Positions 1-11,370 of a DNA stretch of 64,000 bases are shown piece after piece; the stretch's first letter is position 1; each line of letters begins with the position of its first letter. The translations under genes and the position numbers were made by a program. The stretch is from Sialis fuliginosa. Taxonomy: Eukaryota > Arthropoda > Insecta > Megaloptera > Sialidae. The notes under the pieces were generated by a model. It made no database searches and had not been told where the DNA came from. It worked only from the letters and a program-made list of their open reading frames with translations. The stretch spans positions 20,245,001 to 20,309,000 of the forward strand of contig OY540813.1 of NCBI GenBank assembly GCA_961205875.1, read 5' to 3'.

Positions 1-158
1 TTGCATATGCGTGAGAGAGCGATGAGTATATGTATAAGATAAAGATGAATGAATAGCATATGCGTACAAGTCAGTTTACATTGGTTATGCATGAGAGGGC
101 GATGATTAGATGTATAAGAGAAAGATGGACGAATGCGTACAAATTAGGTTAAGTAGGT
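1..158. repeat. Diverged tandem duplication, ~80-bp period, at window edge
   Basis: Two diverged copies of the same text follow each other: the block with gagagcgatga near 15-25 recurs as gagggcgatga near 95-105, each followed by tgtataaga, aaagatg and then gcgtacaa. The period is about 80 bp. The array may continue to the left beyond the window. The class is unknown. Confidence 0.6.
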
Positions 159-739
159 GTCAAGCTACGTGTTTTATATACGGTTTTTGTGTTATATTAA
201 CACGTTTAGTTTAGTTTACGTTATTTATTTAATTCGCCACTTTTTTCTGTGTTGAAACAGTATGTCAAATTTGACGTTATTTTGGAATTAACGAAAAATA
301 TTTATTTATATATCTACAAATTATTATATATAATTTTTATATCTTGCATTTTGTTTTTAGTTATTTATGTAGAGTTTTAAAATAACAAATCAAAGATTGA
401 AAATTAATACGCTATTTTAAGGAGTTAATATTTCTATTTTTACCAGGCACCACTAACTGGTTAATAATCTTATGTATGCAATATTGAATGAGAGCTTTAG
501 CTGTTTCAATACTTTTATCCTAATTCCTAATCAATCCTATGCTAGAATTTGCTCTTGATTATTTATTTGGATCAATTTGTGGGAGTACATATTTTTATTC
601 ATTATATAAGTACTTACATTTATAATATTTTTAAACTTTAAGTTATAGAAATTTTAAATGGATAACTTTTTGCTTAACATTTTTACATAGGAATTCTGTT
701 AAAAATGGTTAAACATAACATAGAAAACGTGTATTACAT
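159..739. other. AT-rich unannotated stretch
   Basis: AT-rich sequence with homopolymer runs. No coding frame, inverted repeat or recognisable repeat family was seen. Confidence 0.6.
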
Positions 740-1020
740 ATAGAGGTCACTAAGACCGACACTCCTCACTCGTACCTCCTCGGCTCGTGTTGTGTACTAC
801 GTTAAGCCGCACGCTGGCGTGAACTAATTGAGTACTGCTGACCCCAACATAAGGCGCTGGTTGCGTTGTAACTTAATAGTAAAGCTGCCGGGAGATTGGG
901 CTATTTATCAACACGGAGGATGAACTCTGGGAGGAAGGATATAAATTGAGTGATGCGTTGCGACAGCCTACTACTACAACCACTGCCGTCTTATGGATCT
1001 TCACGGACCCCCTCATACGG
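740..1020. other. GC-richer island of unknown origin
   Basis: This stretch is markedly richer in G+C and CpG than its flanks, with abrupt borders. Short open frames exist on both strands, but none extends far or resembles a known domain. The island could be a decayed retroelement segment or a host exon or UTR. I cannot decide between them from sequence alone. Confidence 0.35.
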
Positions 1021-2040
1021 CAAATTGTTTTCTTTTATCCGTAAATACAAAAGTAAATAATACCAAGTTTTTTTTTGTAATCTTAACTCTATAAAATTGA
1101 AGAAAACGTATGACACATATAACTCTAGTAGTAAATATTATTTTTTTTTTAAATTTAATATTGAATGTTCTAAAGATGAGTAAAATATCGGAAGTACTCA
1201 CTTTTAACTATTGAATAGTTATTTACGTTTATAAATTAATTTTATAAAACACTGACTTTAAATGATTGTTGTACTTCAAAAATATCAAGTTTTTGTATTG
1301 TTTACGACATTAATGTAACATTGAAGTATTGAAGATACTTTTAAATATTCAATGAATGCGCTACAACGTGGAAAAATACTTTTAATATTTGTCTTCAGAT
1401 TTTTTAAATTAGAAATACTAAAAAATTGAATTCAAATTAACGAAATAACTTTTTTACATATAACTGAATCACCTAGTGGCCAATGTAACTATTAATAAGA
1501 TTACTTTTTAGATTTGTTAAATATTTGATTGTTTCTATCCAGAAAAATAATTCATTTAATTTACTAAATGTAAAAATGTTTTAGTATCTATTGTTTAACA
1601 GTACATGTTTATCGGTTTTCACAATTGGTTGTTAAATTAATTTTTGTTAGTTATTTTGACTTCCAAACGGCTCAATTTTATCATATTACCCATATGGAAT
1701 GAAACATACAAACGAAATTTGTCTAAAAAGACACTACATAGACATTAATAACATTGTTGTATATTTTTTCGATTTATATACATAAAAATATTCAGTTTTA
1801 GTAAATACATACGTAAAGGATATAAGGACCAATTTATAAACAAAGCTTCTCAAAAACAGTACAAAGCAAAATATACAATTTATTTATACCAATCAATATG
1901 AAAACAAAAGAATATTCTAACATGTTATTGGAAAAATTCTAAAAATATGAATGAATAAATAAAAGAAATAAAATGAATACATATCGGCATCGTATAAAAT
2001 AAATTAATTGTAATAATATTTGACATATAACTGGCATATC
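1021..2040. other. AT-rich unannotated stretch
   Basis: Low-complexity AT-rich DNA with frequent stops in all frames. Nothing recognisable. Confidence 0.6.
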
Positions 2041-2300
2041 TACGTTCAATTCGCGACAAGAGTAAGGTGAATTCAATTTGGTAGCGATATTTCTTGATTG
2101 GTTACAACGCTATACACCGGAAACACCAATACAGACTTCCGTTGAGTGAAGTAGCCAATTCCATTTTGTGAGTATAAACAGTTTACGAAGAAAAAGCAGA
2201 AAAATATACTATATATACCTAGTACACATATAAACACACACATCCGCGCGCGCGTGGAAGTGGAAAACGGGAAACGTACGCGCCTATGTTTTAGGACTTG
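2041..2300. other. CpG-containing island with alternating CG tract
   Basis: A moderately GC-richer stretch contains a CCAAT-box-like gattggttac near 2,096 and a short alternating tract ccgcgcgcgcg near 2,243. It sits about 1 kb upstream of the denser CpG island at 3,300-3,745. Regulatory function is possible but not shown. Confidence 0.25.
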
Positions 2301-2540
2301 AGTGATTCGCTTTTTATTTATGGACTAACAAGTACCAATTCTGTGGTATTGGACAAGAGGATAAGTGATGCAGCCGTTTTATTTAATAGAATATACTTTA
2401 AATTTAAATCAGAATGTCTTATGCATTTACTTACTTCATAAATAATTTACGTATTTGATTTTTCGGTTTATGTATGTACAATATGTACATATATTATATG
2501 TATGAATATTGAGGTACAGTAGAATTTCTCAAATTCGGTG

Positions 2541-2790
2541 TCAAACTTGTAGCTGAAAAACCTTAGCATTAAAAAAGTATATGTTTAGTATGAAAGTATG
2601 AACATTTGTAGTGCCCGCCTGTGACATTTGTATCCCAATCCCGCAAGGGGTGGAGGGTCGAGTTTGGTGTAGTTGAATAGATTTTTCAAAAATATTGAAG
2701 ATGTATTTTTTTGTTTTTCGATACTGTATGTAGCATTCGAAATATTCGACCGTCCCGTTACATAATTGACAACCTGTATATATGTACATC
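2541..2790 (-). repeat. Dispersed repeat fragment with TATACAGG border
   Basis: Read on the minus strand, the segment begins near 2,782 with tatacaggttgtcaatt and continues through a GC-richer stretch containing acccctccaccccttgcggg-like text (2,630-2,660). A TATACAGG-GTG-type border is common at edges of insect dispersed repeats. An 83-codon minus-strand open frame here has no recognisable domain, so I treat it as incidental. Confidence 0.35.
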
Positions 2791-3299
2791 ATAGGTTAAT
2801 CGAAATAGTATTAAATCAATTGTCTAAGCTTGTATATTTCTTTTAATCTATTGATATTGTTCGTAGGTTTTTATTAATTAATATTTTTTAGTAAGTAAAT
2901 TTTCCAGTTTTACATGGCTTAAGACACTCTTTATATTCCAAGAATCATTTTATTTTTTTATAGACGAAGACAAGCAAACATAATATACATAGACTAATAA
3001 ATACATTACCCTTTTTGTGCGTGCTTTAGTCTGTAATAATAGTATTTATTGCATAAAATGTTCTCTATAACTATAAAGTTTGAAACACGCACTGAAATCT
3101 ATATTAATATATTGAATATAACAATATAAATATAGTTTTCTATAACTAATATTATATTTTGGTAAGCTTTACCTATTATTCATTTTAAATAATTATTTTA
3201 TTTCAAATCATGTTTAATTACTGTCGAGTAATTTTTGTATCGTATTATAGAATGTACTACTTATATAAAAAACACTGAAGATCAAATGTAATTTATTGT
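2791..3299. other. AT-rich unannotated stretch
   Basis: AT-rich, no coding frame or repeat structure recognised. Confidence 0.6.
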
Positions 3300-3745
3300 A
3301 GACCCATTGCAAAAGACATTTGCGACGCAACAATAAGTACGGGGACATGGTGTGTTAACGTCGACATGAAGGGTGAGTAAGAGAAGGGGGTAGAGACACA
3401 GACCTAGCAGGGTATTCTACAATATGTAGGGTGTGCAATCAGGCGTCCGTCACCCGAAGGAACAAGTTCTCTCTTCACTAAACCAATGGAGACAAACGAG
3501 TGGATCAGTGGATCAAGTGACACACACTCTCCGAGACCGGACGTAACAAATGACTATTAAAATCGAATAAATCATTTACGCGTCGTGAATCCCCGAAACG
3601 GAAAAACTAACAACAACAGATGGCGCGCGTGGTGATCAGTATTCCGGCCGGTGTTCGGTCCCGAGAGCCGTCGCCGAGCGCGCACGGACCGTGTCGTCGA
3701 GATGTTCCGGGGACAATAAACGCACCTGATTTATTTATGTGATCT
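3300..3745 (+). promoter_or_regulatory. CpG-dense island; candidate promoter or first exon
   Basis: This is the most CpG-dense part of the window, especially 3,575-3,715, standing in DNA that is otherwise overwhelmingly A+T. It contains an arthropod initiator-like pentamer TCAGT at 3,636-3,640. Two small + strand open frames lie inside: 3,486-3,560 (24 codons) and 3,620-3,742 (40 codons, starting MARVVISIPAGVRSRE). They could be upstream ORFs, part of a first coding exon, or chance. No clear splice donor was identified. The strand is a guess from the initiator-like motif. A decayed GC-rich transposon end is the main alternative. Confidence 0.35.
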
Positions 3746-3917
3746 GTGTGTTTCATCGTACACCTGAGTTATACATTATGTTATACGTATGTCACTTTAT
3801 GCTCAACTCTCATGTAAATTTGTGTTACAAAATATGTATAGTGTGTACAATTGTGATATCGGAAATCCCAAATACTGGATTGATCAAAAAGATTTTAAAG
3901 GCAGAACATGATTATTT

Positions 3918-4504
3918 ATTGTATAAACTTTCGGTTATTGGGATTTATTCCACGTTGCACTATAATGTCACTTGACGTTTCGACCAATATCTCGTGGTCT
4001 TCTTCAAAAATGAAGTGTTGAGTACAGAAGGTGTAGCTGCTTATATATGTAAGTGTTGACGTTTGCTAGAATGAGTTTGTGATAAATTAATAGAAAAGTA
4101 GAAAGTAGTACCTAATGAAATTTAAAAATTCCGGCAAGTCCGGTCGGAACTTGTTGGTTCCAGTCGGAACCAGAATAAAATCGTGAATTCCTGCCTGACC
4201 GGAATTCCGGTACACCCTTATATATGACCTTGTAGCATCGAGTGTTCAGCTACTGCTGACTTGGCGATATACTGGTGTAGTCTATATACTATTGGCTTAT
4301 ATCTGCCCGGCGCTTGGAAACCGATGCTGTTGCCGAGCAACATTTGATTTATTCCAAATTCTCGTCAACGTTTATATAAGCAGCTACACCTTCTGTACTC
4401 AACACTTCATTTCTGAAGAAGACCACGAGATATTGGGTCGAAACATCAAATGACATTATAGTGCAAGGCGAAATAAAACCCAATAATCGAAAGTTTATAC
4501 AATT
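3918..4504. mobile_element. Fold-back element with inverted Penelope-like terminal repeats
   Basis: Arms 3,918-4,065 and about 4,365-4,504 are inverted copies of each other, each about 145 bp and closely similar, separated by about 300 bp. In the minus-strand left arm and the plus-strand right arm one reads gaagaagaccacgagatatt followed by ggtcgaaac. That layout (CUGANGA, stem, GAAA) is the hammerhead-like core that is an established feature of Penelope-like element terminal repeats, which may occur in inverted orientation. The ~300-bp interior contains nested small inverted repeats (ccggaattccgg-type words near 4,130-4,210). No reverse transcriptase or GIY-YIG remnant is visible, so assignment to Penelope is inference. 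Confidence 0.55.
4405..4464 (+). ncRNA. Candidate hammerhead ribozyme core
   Basis: Seen: CTGAAGA at 4,413-4,419, GACC at 4,421-4,424 pairing with GGTC at 4,436-4,439 (stem II), then GAAA at 4,440-4,443. Following bases can form only a very short stem III before an ATT at 4,456-4,458 that could serve as the NUH cleavage triplet, and CACT (4,404-4,407) can pair with AGTG (4,460-4,463) as part of stem I. The core matches the hammerhead consensus, but the weak stem III makes activity uncertain. The inverted partner at 3,950-4,013 has a C-to-U change in the first core residue. Confidence 0.4.
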
Positions 4505-6030
4505 GAACAATTGCGAAAGTCTACGTTAAGAAAAATGTTTTTTTTTATATTTATACATATTTACCTTCTTACGTTTCAAACCTTCTTAATGTGGGTTTGT
4601 TCCAAAGTTGTAATTCTTCTTTTAAAGGAATTATGTAGGTGGCAAAATAAAAGATAATCAGAAGGTGCAAGGTCAGGTGAAAAAGGTAGATGAGGTAAGA
4701 TATATCAACCAAGCTGTAACAGTTTTTCACAGGTCTGCAAAGAAACTTGTGATCCAGCACTTGATCTTCCGTCACTTTCAAAATCACACCATTGTCAATA
4801 AACAAAACTCAATTAATAGCCGTAAAATATTTTTAAACAAAACATTGAAAAAATTACCACCTTTTAGGATTTAGTATACACATATATGTGTTTCAAATAA
4901 CCATAAATGTACGTTATTGTAAAAATCATGTACAAAAATTTCTTATAGTAGAAATCCAGAATCTTACAAAAATAAAAGCACATAGTATAGTTGATAACGT
5001 TTAAGTTAATTTATTTTTAATGTCCTTTGGATTGATTTTTTGTCTTCTTTTGCATATCGTGCCAAAACAAAAGCATTTTTAAAGGAGAAAGAAGTATTTA
5101 TATTTATTAGAGAAAAATGATACAACTAAAAAATAGAAATTAAAGGCCTAAAAATACAATATTAATGATAACATTTTAAATACATAGTATATTTTATATT
5201 TTTTACTTTCAAATTCGAATAACAATAATCTAAATGAATATAATATTTTCTTCTTGTAAGAATAGTAAAAAGCTTTTGATAAGAATACAATGAATGAAAA
5301 GGATATATTGTTATTTTTGATACAATACAAACTTTTGATAAATTTAGAAACGTTTACAAACAAATTTAAATTGAGTAAATATTCCATTGTGTTTCGTTCG
5401 TCAAGAGTGCTCGCAGCTCAAACGCCAAGCTTCTTAATTCTGTTGATTTAAAAAGGTTATTCGTCAAAATTTTGTAACTCCTACTACAACTTTTTTGTTT
5501 AATTATTTTTATCTTAAATGTTAAAGATACTGAATTAAACATTTGAAATACTCTGAAATAAAAAAAGCAAAAAAACTATGGTGTCAACCACACCGCGAGA
5601 TTGGCCGATTTTTAACTTATTCATCCGAATAAATGTTTATTTAATTAAGTTTCCTTCAGCCCAGAGCGATAGATATTGTTCGGTATTGTTATAAAAATAT
5701 GGATTTTCATCAAAATCAGCATGACTGAGCGAATTAAATGAGTTATCGTGTTCAGATAAATTTCCATACAATTTTACTAAAAAATATTAGTTTGAAATTT
5801 TTCTTAAGACACACCTAATTATTTGTTCGTATATTTTTTATTTTTTGACAATTTTAATCTAAATCTAAATTTATGCAAACGTCAAAATGACATTTAATGT
5901 GTCAAAGTAAATTTCAATTTAAAAAAACAAATGACGATTAGTTAAAGCAAATTGAGATAAATCTTTGTAATAGGATAGGTACATTACAACAAACAAAAAA
6001 GATATTGAGATATCTTGAAAAAATATATAT
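4505..6030. other. AT-rich unannotated stretch
   Basis: AT-rich DNA with short ORFs on both strands (for example 4,569-4,874 and 5,148-5,387) that overlap each other, are poor in complex residues and show no domain. Nothing else recognised. Confidence 0.6.
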
Positions 6031-6034
6031 TTTT

Positions 6035-6165
6035 TGGGATGTCACTACTCCCCCTTACACACGATTTTGATGAATGGGACTGTTTTAAAGCCAGACCCAA
6101 CTATCCAACAAAGTTTGATTAATATCGGTTCAGTAGTTCATGATTATATAATTTATATAATGCTA
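6035..6165 (+). repeat. Dispersed repeat tail, 'ttcagtagtt' family
   Basis: The text gattaatatcggttcagtag near 6,118-6,137, preceded by a pyrimidine-rich stretch, matches the 3' part of a dispersed family also seen at 21,825, 32,890, 50,935 and 55,500. The family class is unsettled; short retroelement tail is my inference. Confidence 0.45.
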
Positions 6166-7429
6166 ATAATAACATATGCTTTATATTTATCCTTATAATA
6201 TTGAACAGTTTATACTTTATAATCGTCCTCAACTGATTAAACTAGAAATATGTCACTCAAATACATACATCTATTTACAGAATTGCACGTTATTCAGAAA
6301 CTGACTGCGATAGGTAATTTATTCGATGGTTTAGCGGGAATAAACACAAAACTTTACATTTCCGTGTGAATTCAGCTACCAATCACAGTACCTACATTCA
6401 TGTCAAACACAGGTTTCTTAATACTTGGACCATGTCCTGTAATGCACGGTACAAGAAGTGGACAAAGGCACAACCGCTGTGATCCTTTTGTCCTTATAAA
6501 TTTAATGGTTGTAATACAACTTGAGGATATCTCACTTTATTATAGAAATATTATATTCCCTTGGATGTTTGGGGTATTTAGTAGTGATTTATTTTTCATT
6601 AGGTTTTGTCGGTATTTAGTACGTTTGCTTTAATGTTGTTTTGTAAAATTTAGGTTTTCTCTTTGTGTTGTATGTATTAAAAACTGTAAACAAAATTTAA
6701 TTTAATTTACCGTCCTTTTTTCAATTTTCTCAAAATCCATTAATACCTACCATCGTTATTATCAAATGATTCAAATTGTAATTAATTGATTTTAATCGTT
6801 AGTAGGTACATTGCTAGTTACCTATAAATATTGAATATAAATCAATCAACATAGTAAGCAATTGATTTAGGGGAGATCGGATCTAGTTGTCACAAACATT
6901 ATTATAGAATATTTATTGAGTATTAATACCATAGGCCCCCGTGAAGCATCGACTCTTCGCTTATTCTCTTACAAATATTATTGATGAACAATATTTTATG
7001 TATTTTTTAACATTAATTATTAGGTAGATTAATATTATTAATAATTTTTTTTGATAATTACCTTTTCAGACTGTAAGTTGTTCCTAATTTTGTTTTAATG
7101 AAAATAAAAATATATGTTTCTTAATTTTGTTTTTGTTCGAATTTTATTAGGATTATGACATCCAGCCAAGGTACAAGATATGTTGATTTTATTATTTTTC
7201 AAAAATGTTTAATGGTCCTTTGTAACCATTGAACCAATCGATTGTCTTGTCTTACTGTGCATTACATTTATGTACATACACTCAAAGAAGAGAATTCAAT
7301 CTTCCATGTATAGATAACTGTGTAAATCGTCAATACATGTAATAAACTTGACTAAATAGATTGACCAAACTGATCAAGTATAATATGTGCAAACACGTAT
7401 ACATGCTTAAAATGCAGGCCAATTGGTGC
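6166..7429. other. AT-rich unannotated stretch
   Basis: AT-rich. A 77-codon + strand frame at 6,400-6,633 shows no recognisable domain and is left unassigned. No repeats recognised. Confidence 0.55.
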
Positions 7430-7720
7430 TGACATACATCATACACACGGGAGTAAATCCCAAACCTTTGTTCTCTATACGGTAAATTTTCAAGTTTCCA
7501 AAAGCATGCGTCAGACACACATAGGCGAGCAATAGCGTTGGAAGGGAATGATGGGGGTTCGTAGACAGTAGAACGAGGTAGAGACGAATGTAGACGTATA
7601 AGATGGCCGTTACATTGGATTATCCTGTCCATTCGACACGGGAGGCCTTGTCCCGTGAGGGTACAATGTCATGTACACTCACCCTGTGTGTCATTGTATC
7701 ATTTAACCCTTCCATTAGTG
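7430..7720 (-). other. GC-richer island with minus-strand open frame
   Basis: A stretch of near-balanced composition carries an uninterrupted minus-strand frame (ATG at 7,632 downward; 100 codons to 7,330). The first 65 residues fall inside the island and are compositionally complex, the remainder runs into AT-rich DNA. I do not recognise the product. Downstream, tacaatg (7,661) and cattgta (7,693) could form a short stem. It may be an exon, a UTR or a decayed element. Confidence 0.25.
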
Positions 7721-9585
7721 ACTAAAACAATTTATCGGAATGGTGAATCTATGTTTGGCGAAGCGATCAGAGGTAAAATGTATGATAAAACTGATCAAAA
7801 ACAGAAACTGTGATGTGGGTTAAAAGTGGTGATTTGAAATCATGAGTAATATGATTTATGAGATTGTATATTATCTCTTTTATATAACTTCCTATATAAA
7901 CATGGGAGTTTTAATAAAAAGAATACTTCACGTAATCAAATAAATGTTATCTCGCCCACGAAAAGCAGTTTATGAAATTAGACACATTTAAAGTAGAAAT
8001 GGAATAAAGGAGAATTTATTACTATAAAATTAATTTATTCATGGAGTAATAAAATGAAATATTAAATAAAACGGTTTTGTTTTACGACTCTTGTATGGAA
8101 AAATTAATATTAAATTTAATTATAAGGATTTTTTTTATATCCGACGAAAACATGACCATTAAAATATTTTGTTGAAATAAATATATAATTGTACAAAATA
8201 AAAAATACATCTTCCAAGTCAATGCACAGCGCTTTCTTGTGCTAAATTCACTATTATTGAACAATTTAAATAAAAACTGATGAACTGTTTAGATAAATTG
8301 CCTAGCATTGGTAAACCATTTAATTTTTTATACAATTTTACAAAAAAAATTTTATGTTCTAAAACGATCACAAAGCTTCTCGTATCTTTGATATTGCGAG
8401 CAACCAAAATAAAAATCAGAAGTAAAGGTAAATATTTATAAATAGTGATAAGCTGTCAATACCAGAATTTACTATTTAATATTTGAAGTTTCAATAACAA
8501 ATTTTATAAGGAAAATATTTTTTGAATAATACAACCAAAAGAAAATTGAAAATACGAACATATGTAGTGATAAGTTATCTAGGTAAAATCTAAATTTACT
8601 ATTTAATTTTTTAACATTTCAGAAGTAAATCTTATAACATTTATAGTCTAATTTTACCTACTTACAGTACATAAGACAAGTTAATAAGTCCTTAACCAAA
8701 AGAAGAATTTATCAAATTTGAAAGTAACTGTATATGACATTTTTGTACGTATCTTTGCAAGTAAAGAATGAAAAAGGTACCTAAAGTAAAATTGCAAAAG
8801 AAGTGGCATATGATAAACACGGATATAAGATATTACAATGTCATTTGTACTTTTATGTAGACAAGAATAGCAATGAAAAATGTGAGAAATTAAAAAATCG
8901 GAACACCTTAGAAACGTGGTATCAGTGTCATGTACAGTCACTTGTTTCCGGAAATTTATGCTTATTTTCAGTCCTCGAGAAAATCTCATTTCCCGCTACG
9001 CAGAGAAAAACACCGGCCTAAAATTATAGCACAAAACCCACTTGATATGGGCCGCGATAAGAAAATGAACGCTGTATCTACAGGAAAAATCTTTTCGCGA
9101 CGAATGAGCAAAATTTACATACGGGAAAATTTATACTGTCGAAATGAAATTTTCCGAAAAAATGTCTGATATGACAGTTTATTAATAATAATGGATATTT
9201 TCTGTTTCCGATTAAATTTAATATTTATTGTCTGTTGTATATTCGTATTTATATTTTGATGGATGAAGTTCCTCTATTGATTCAAAGAATCTTTTACATC
9301 GTTATATTTTTAATGTCCAATATTTGATATAAAAATATTTCCAATAATATCTACTAAACAAGTTTATATATGTATTTATGTTCATTATCATTAATTTCTT
9401 TTTTTCTTTAGGCTATTCAAGCTTATTTTTAACAAATTTGTTGTTAATTGCTTAAAAAATTATTTCTAGTTCTTTTAAAGGATTGCGATTAATCTCACTT
9501 ATGTCGTTCGTCCATCCTTTTCAGTCATAGCAAAATATTTCATAAAATATATACGCTAGAAACTTGAAATTTTTACTGAAGATGC
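7721..9585. other. AT-rich unannotated stretch
   Basis: AT-rich. Overlapping ORFs on opposite strands at 8,681-9,169 look like chance frames. No repeat family recognised. Confidence 0.55.
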
Positions 9586-9589
9586 AAAA

Positions 9590-10115
9590 TTATGCCCTTT
9601 AGTAAAATATGTACACATTTTTTGAAAAATACAAAAATAATTTTTCAAAAGGGCGCTAAGGAGCTAAAATAATACATATTTTTTTTATATCAAGGCATGT
9701 GGTACGGTAAATGTAAAATCAAACGAGTGGAATTTAACACTTTTTAATTTTTTTTCTAAATCAAAAATGGCGCCTGCAAGGGGCTTTAAAGCAAATAAAA
9801 TTTCACTCTATTTTTATATAAAAAATGGCACCTGCTGGGGGCTCTAAGTAGTATTTTATTTTGCCCCCCCCCCCCCACCCCCTTAGTCGATAACCACTGA
9901 CTCAAAAAATCTGTAAAAAATTAGTAACGAGATTTTGGTGGAGCTTGTAACAACAAATACTAAAATCAACAATATCATTTTAAATTTTGCAGTAATTTCA
10001 TATCTAGGCTTGTGGGGTATCAAAATGTAGATCTCAATCAGTAAAATATGACCTTATTTATATTTTCATTTTCTTTCTCAAAAATGCACCTGTAAGTGGC
10101 ACCAAATAGTCCACG
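9590..10115. repeat. Diverged ~313-bp tandem repeat block with poly-C tract
   Basis: A block at about 9,689-9,790 (atatcaaggcatgtggtacg, followed later by aaaaatggcgcctgcaaggg) recurs in diverged form at about 10,002-10,105 (atatctaggcttgtggggta, then aaaaatgcacctgtaagtgg), a spacing of about 313 bp. Two further copies of the cgcctgcaagggg-type motif lie at 9,648 and 9,825. A 13-base C run lies at 9,864-9,876. Next to it, read on the minus strand from 9,899, cagtggttatcgactaaggg resembles a hAT-type terminus, but I found no partner end or target duplication. Confidence 0.5.
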
Positions 10116-10766
10116 CAGTACGTACTTTGGAACCCTTACGGCATACAACCATGTATGTCTTGACCGAATTTTTTTGATCTTAATCACATTTTCATTTAAT
10201 TAGATAGTTCCTTATAAAAGTCTTTATAAAAAATGCAAATATATCTACATATTTTCCATAAAAATTATAATTGATAACCATTTAACAAAAAAACAAAACA
10301 GGAACTAACGTATTATATTAATCATATTTTGAATATATATTTTTTAAAGTAATATTTCATCAATAATATTCACGCAATATGGAAAATATCTCAACAGTAT
10401 ACCTTTTCCACAAGATTGATTGCATCCTGTGTAATTAAGTGTATTGTACTAAAAAAACGTCGAAAATATTTTGTATGGAATTAAAATTTTAGCAGAAAAG
10501 CAATTATGAACCAAATTTTAAGAATCGTGCACATATTTCCAATTTGTTTTACACATGATATTTTATGACAAAAAGCATTTCAGATATAGGATAGAAACTA
10601 ATTAATATTTATATTTTTGTTTACAACCTAATTTGAGTTAAATGGAAACATATATATATTTTAATATCAATAGGAATTTAAAAAATATAAGTTTTTTAAA
10701 TAAAATATAATAAAAACAGAAAGAGAAAACTATTATTTTATAATATTTATTATTTTTAAACGTATT
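10116..10766. other. AT-rich unannotated stretch
   Basis: AT-rich, nothing recognised. Confidence 0.6.
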
Positions 10767-10905
10767 TGAGCATAACATTTTGAGTTCTAAGCATTATACT
10801 AAATATAAAGTGTGACATTAAAAATAATTTTTTTGAGCAATAACATTTTCCGTTCTGAGCATTAAAATTTTGCTTTGCGCAATAATATTTACGTTCATTA
10901 TTATT
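10767..10905. repeat. Degenerate ~20-23-bp minisatellite
   Basis: Units resembling gagcaataacattttccgtt start at about 10,768, 10,834, 10,857 and 10,877, the last three in tandem. A related pair occurs at 19,137-19,175 (gcattagcattttacgtttt then gcgcataatat). Confidence 0.5.
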
Positions 10906-10911
10906 GCATAA

Positions 10912-10947
10912 TTTAATTTGCTTTAATTTTTATTAAAGCAAATTAAA
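10912..10947. repeat. Perfect 16-bp hairpin with T4 loop
   Basis: Arm 10,912-10,927 (TTTAATTTGCTTTAAT) is perfectly complementary to 10,932-10,947, separated by TTTT. A 10-base G run follows at 10,963-10,972. Together with the minisatellite just upstream this suggests the end of a transposable element, but no superfamily can be named. Confidence 0.7.
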
Positions 10948-11039
10948 CTATACAATTTATTTGGGGGGGGGGATGTTTATTAAGTGTTCTTCACTATTTC
11001 TAATTTGTCCCTTTACTTATAATAGAAAACAAAATCAAT

Positions 11040-11370
11040 TTTAAAATTAGTATTTATAAATAGAGTTGACCAACAGTGCAGGGATGGGTAATGTGAATAC
11101 TTTTTAGTGGCCGTTTGTAATTAGTATCGATTGTAGACAATCACACAATAAAAACTGACTGACAATGAGTGAAGTTTGTTATCGAGTGGTTGCACCGACC
11201 ACTCATTGCGACATTTTGCCTTGGTCAGCCATCGAAATTCGACTTCAGTTGATGTCCGTGTGTGTTGGAATCACGCGTTAAGCGATCGCATGTTATTTAA
11301 TTATCAGACACTGCCAGCCACTTTGAGTCACTTTTTATCGGCTCTTAGTGGCTATGTCTGAGTTAAACCA
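11040..11370. other. GC-richer island with nested hairpins
   Basis: GAGTGGT (11,184-11,190) pairs with ACCACTC (11,198-11,204) around a 7-nt loop, and caatgagtg (11,163-11,171) pairs with cactcattg (11,200-11,208), so two alternative stems share one arm. A 61-codon + strand frame (11,176-11,361) covers the island without a recognisable domain. cagggatggg at 11,079 resembles a hAT terminus but has no partner. Confidence 0.35.

Noticed and set aside
3918-4504. Simple MITE interpretation of the fold-back
   Set aside because: Not excluded, but the ordered hammerhead-type core in both arms fits Penelope-like terminal repeats better than a DNA-transposon TIR, and no target duplication was seen.
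8681-9169. Overlapping ORFs on opposite strands
   Set aside because: Mutually exclusive frames over the same DNA, no domain and no splice-like borders. Best explained as chance openness.
11079-11092. hAT transposon end (cagggatgggtaat)
   Set aside because: The word resembles a hAT terminus, but I found no inverted partner end and no 8-bp duplication within several kilobases.
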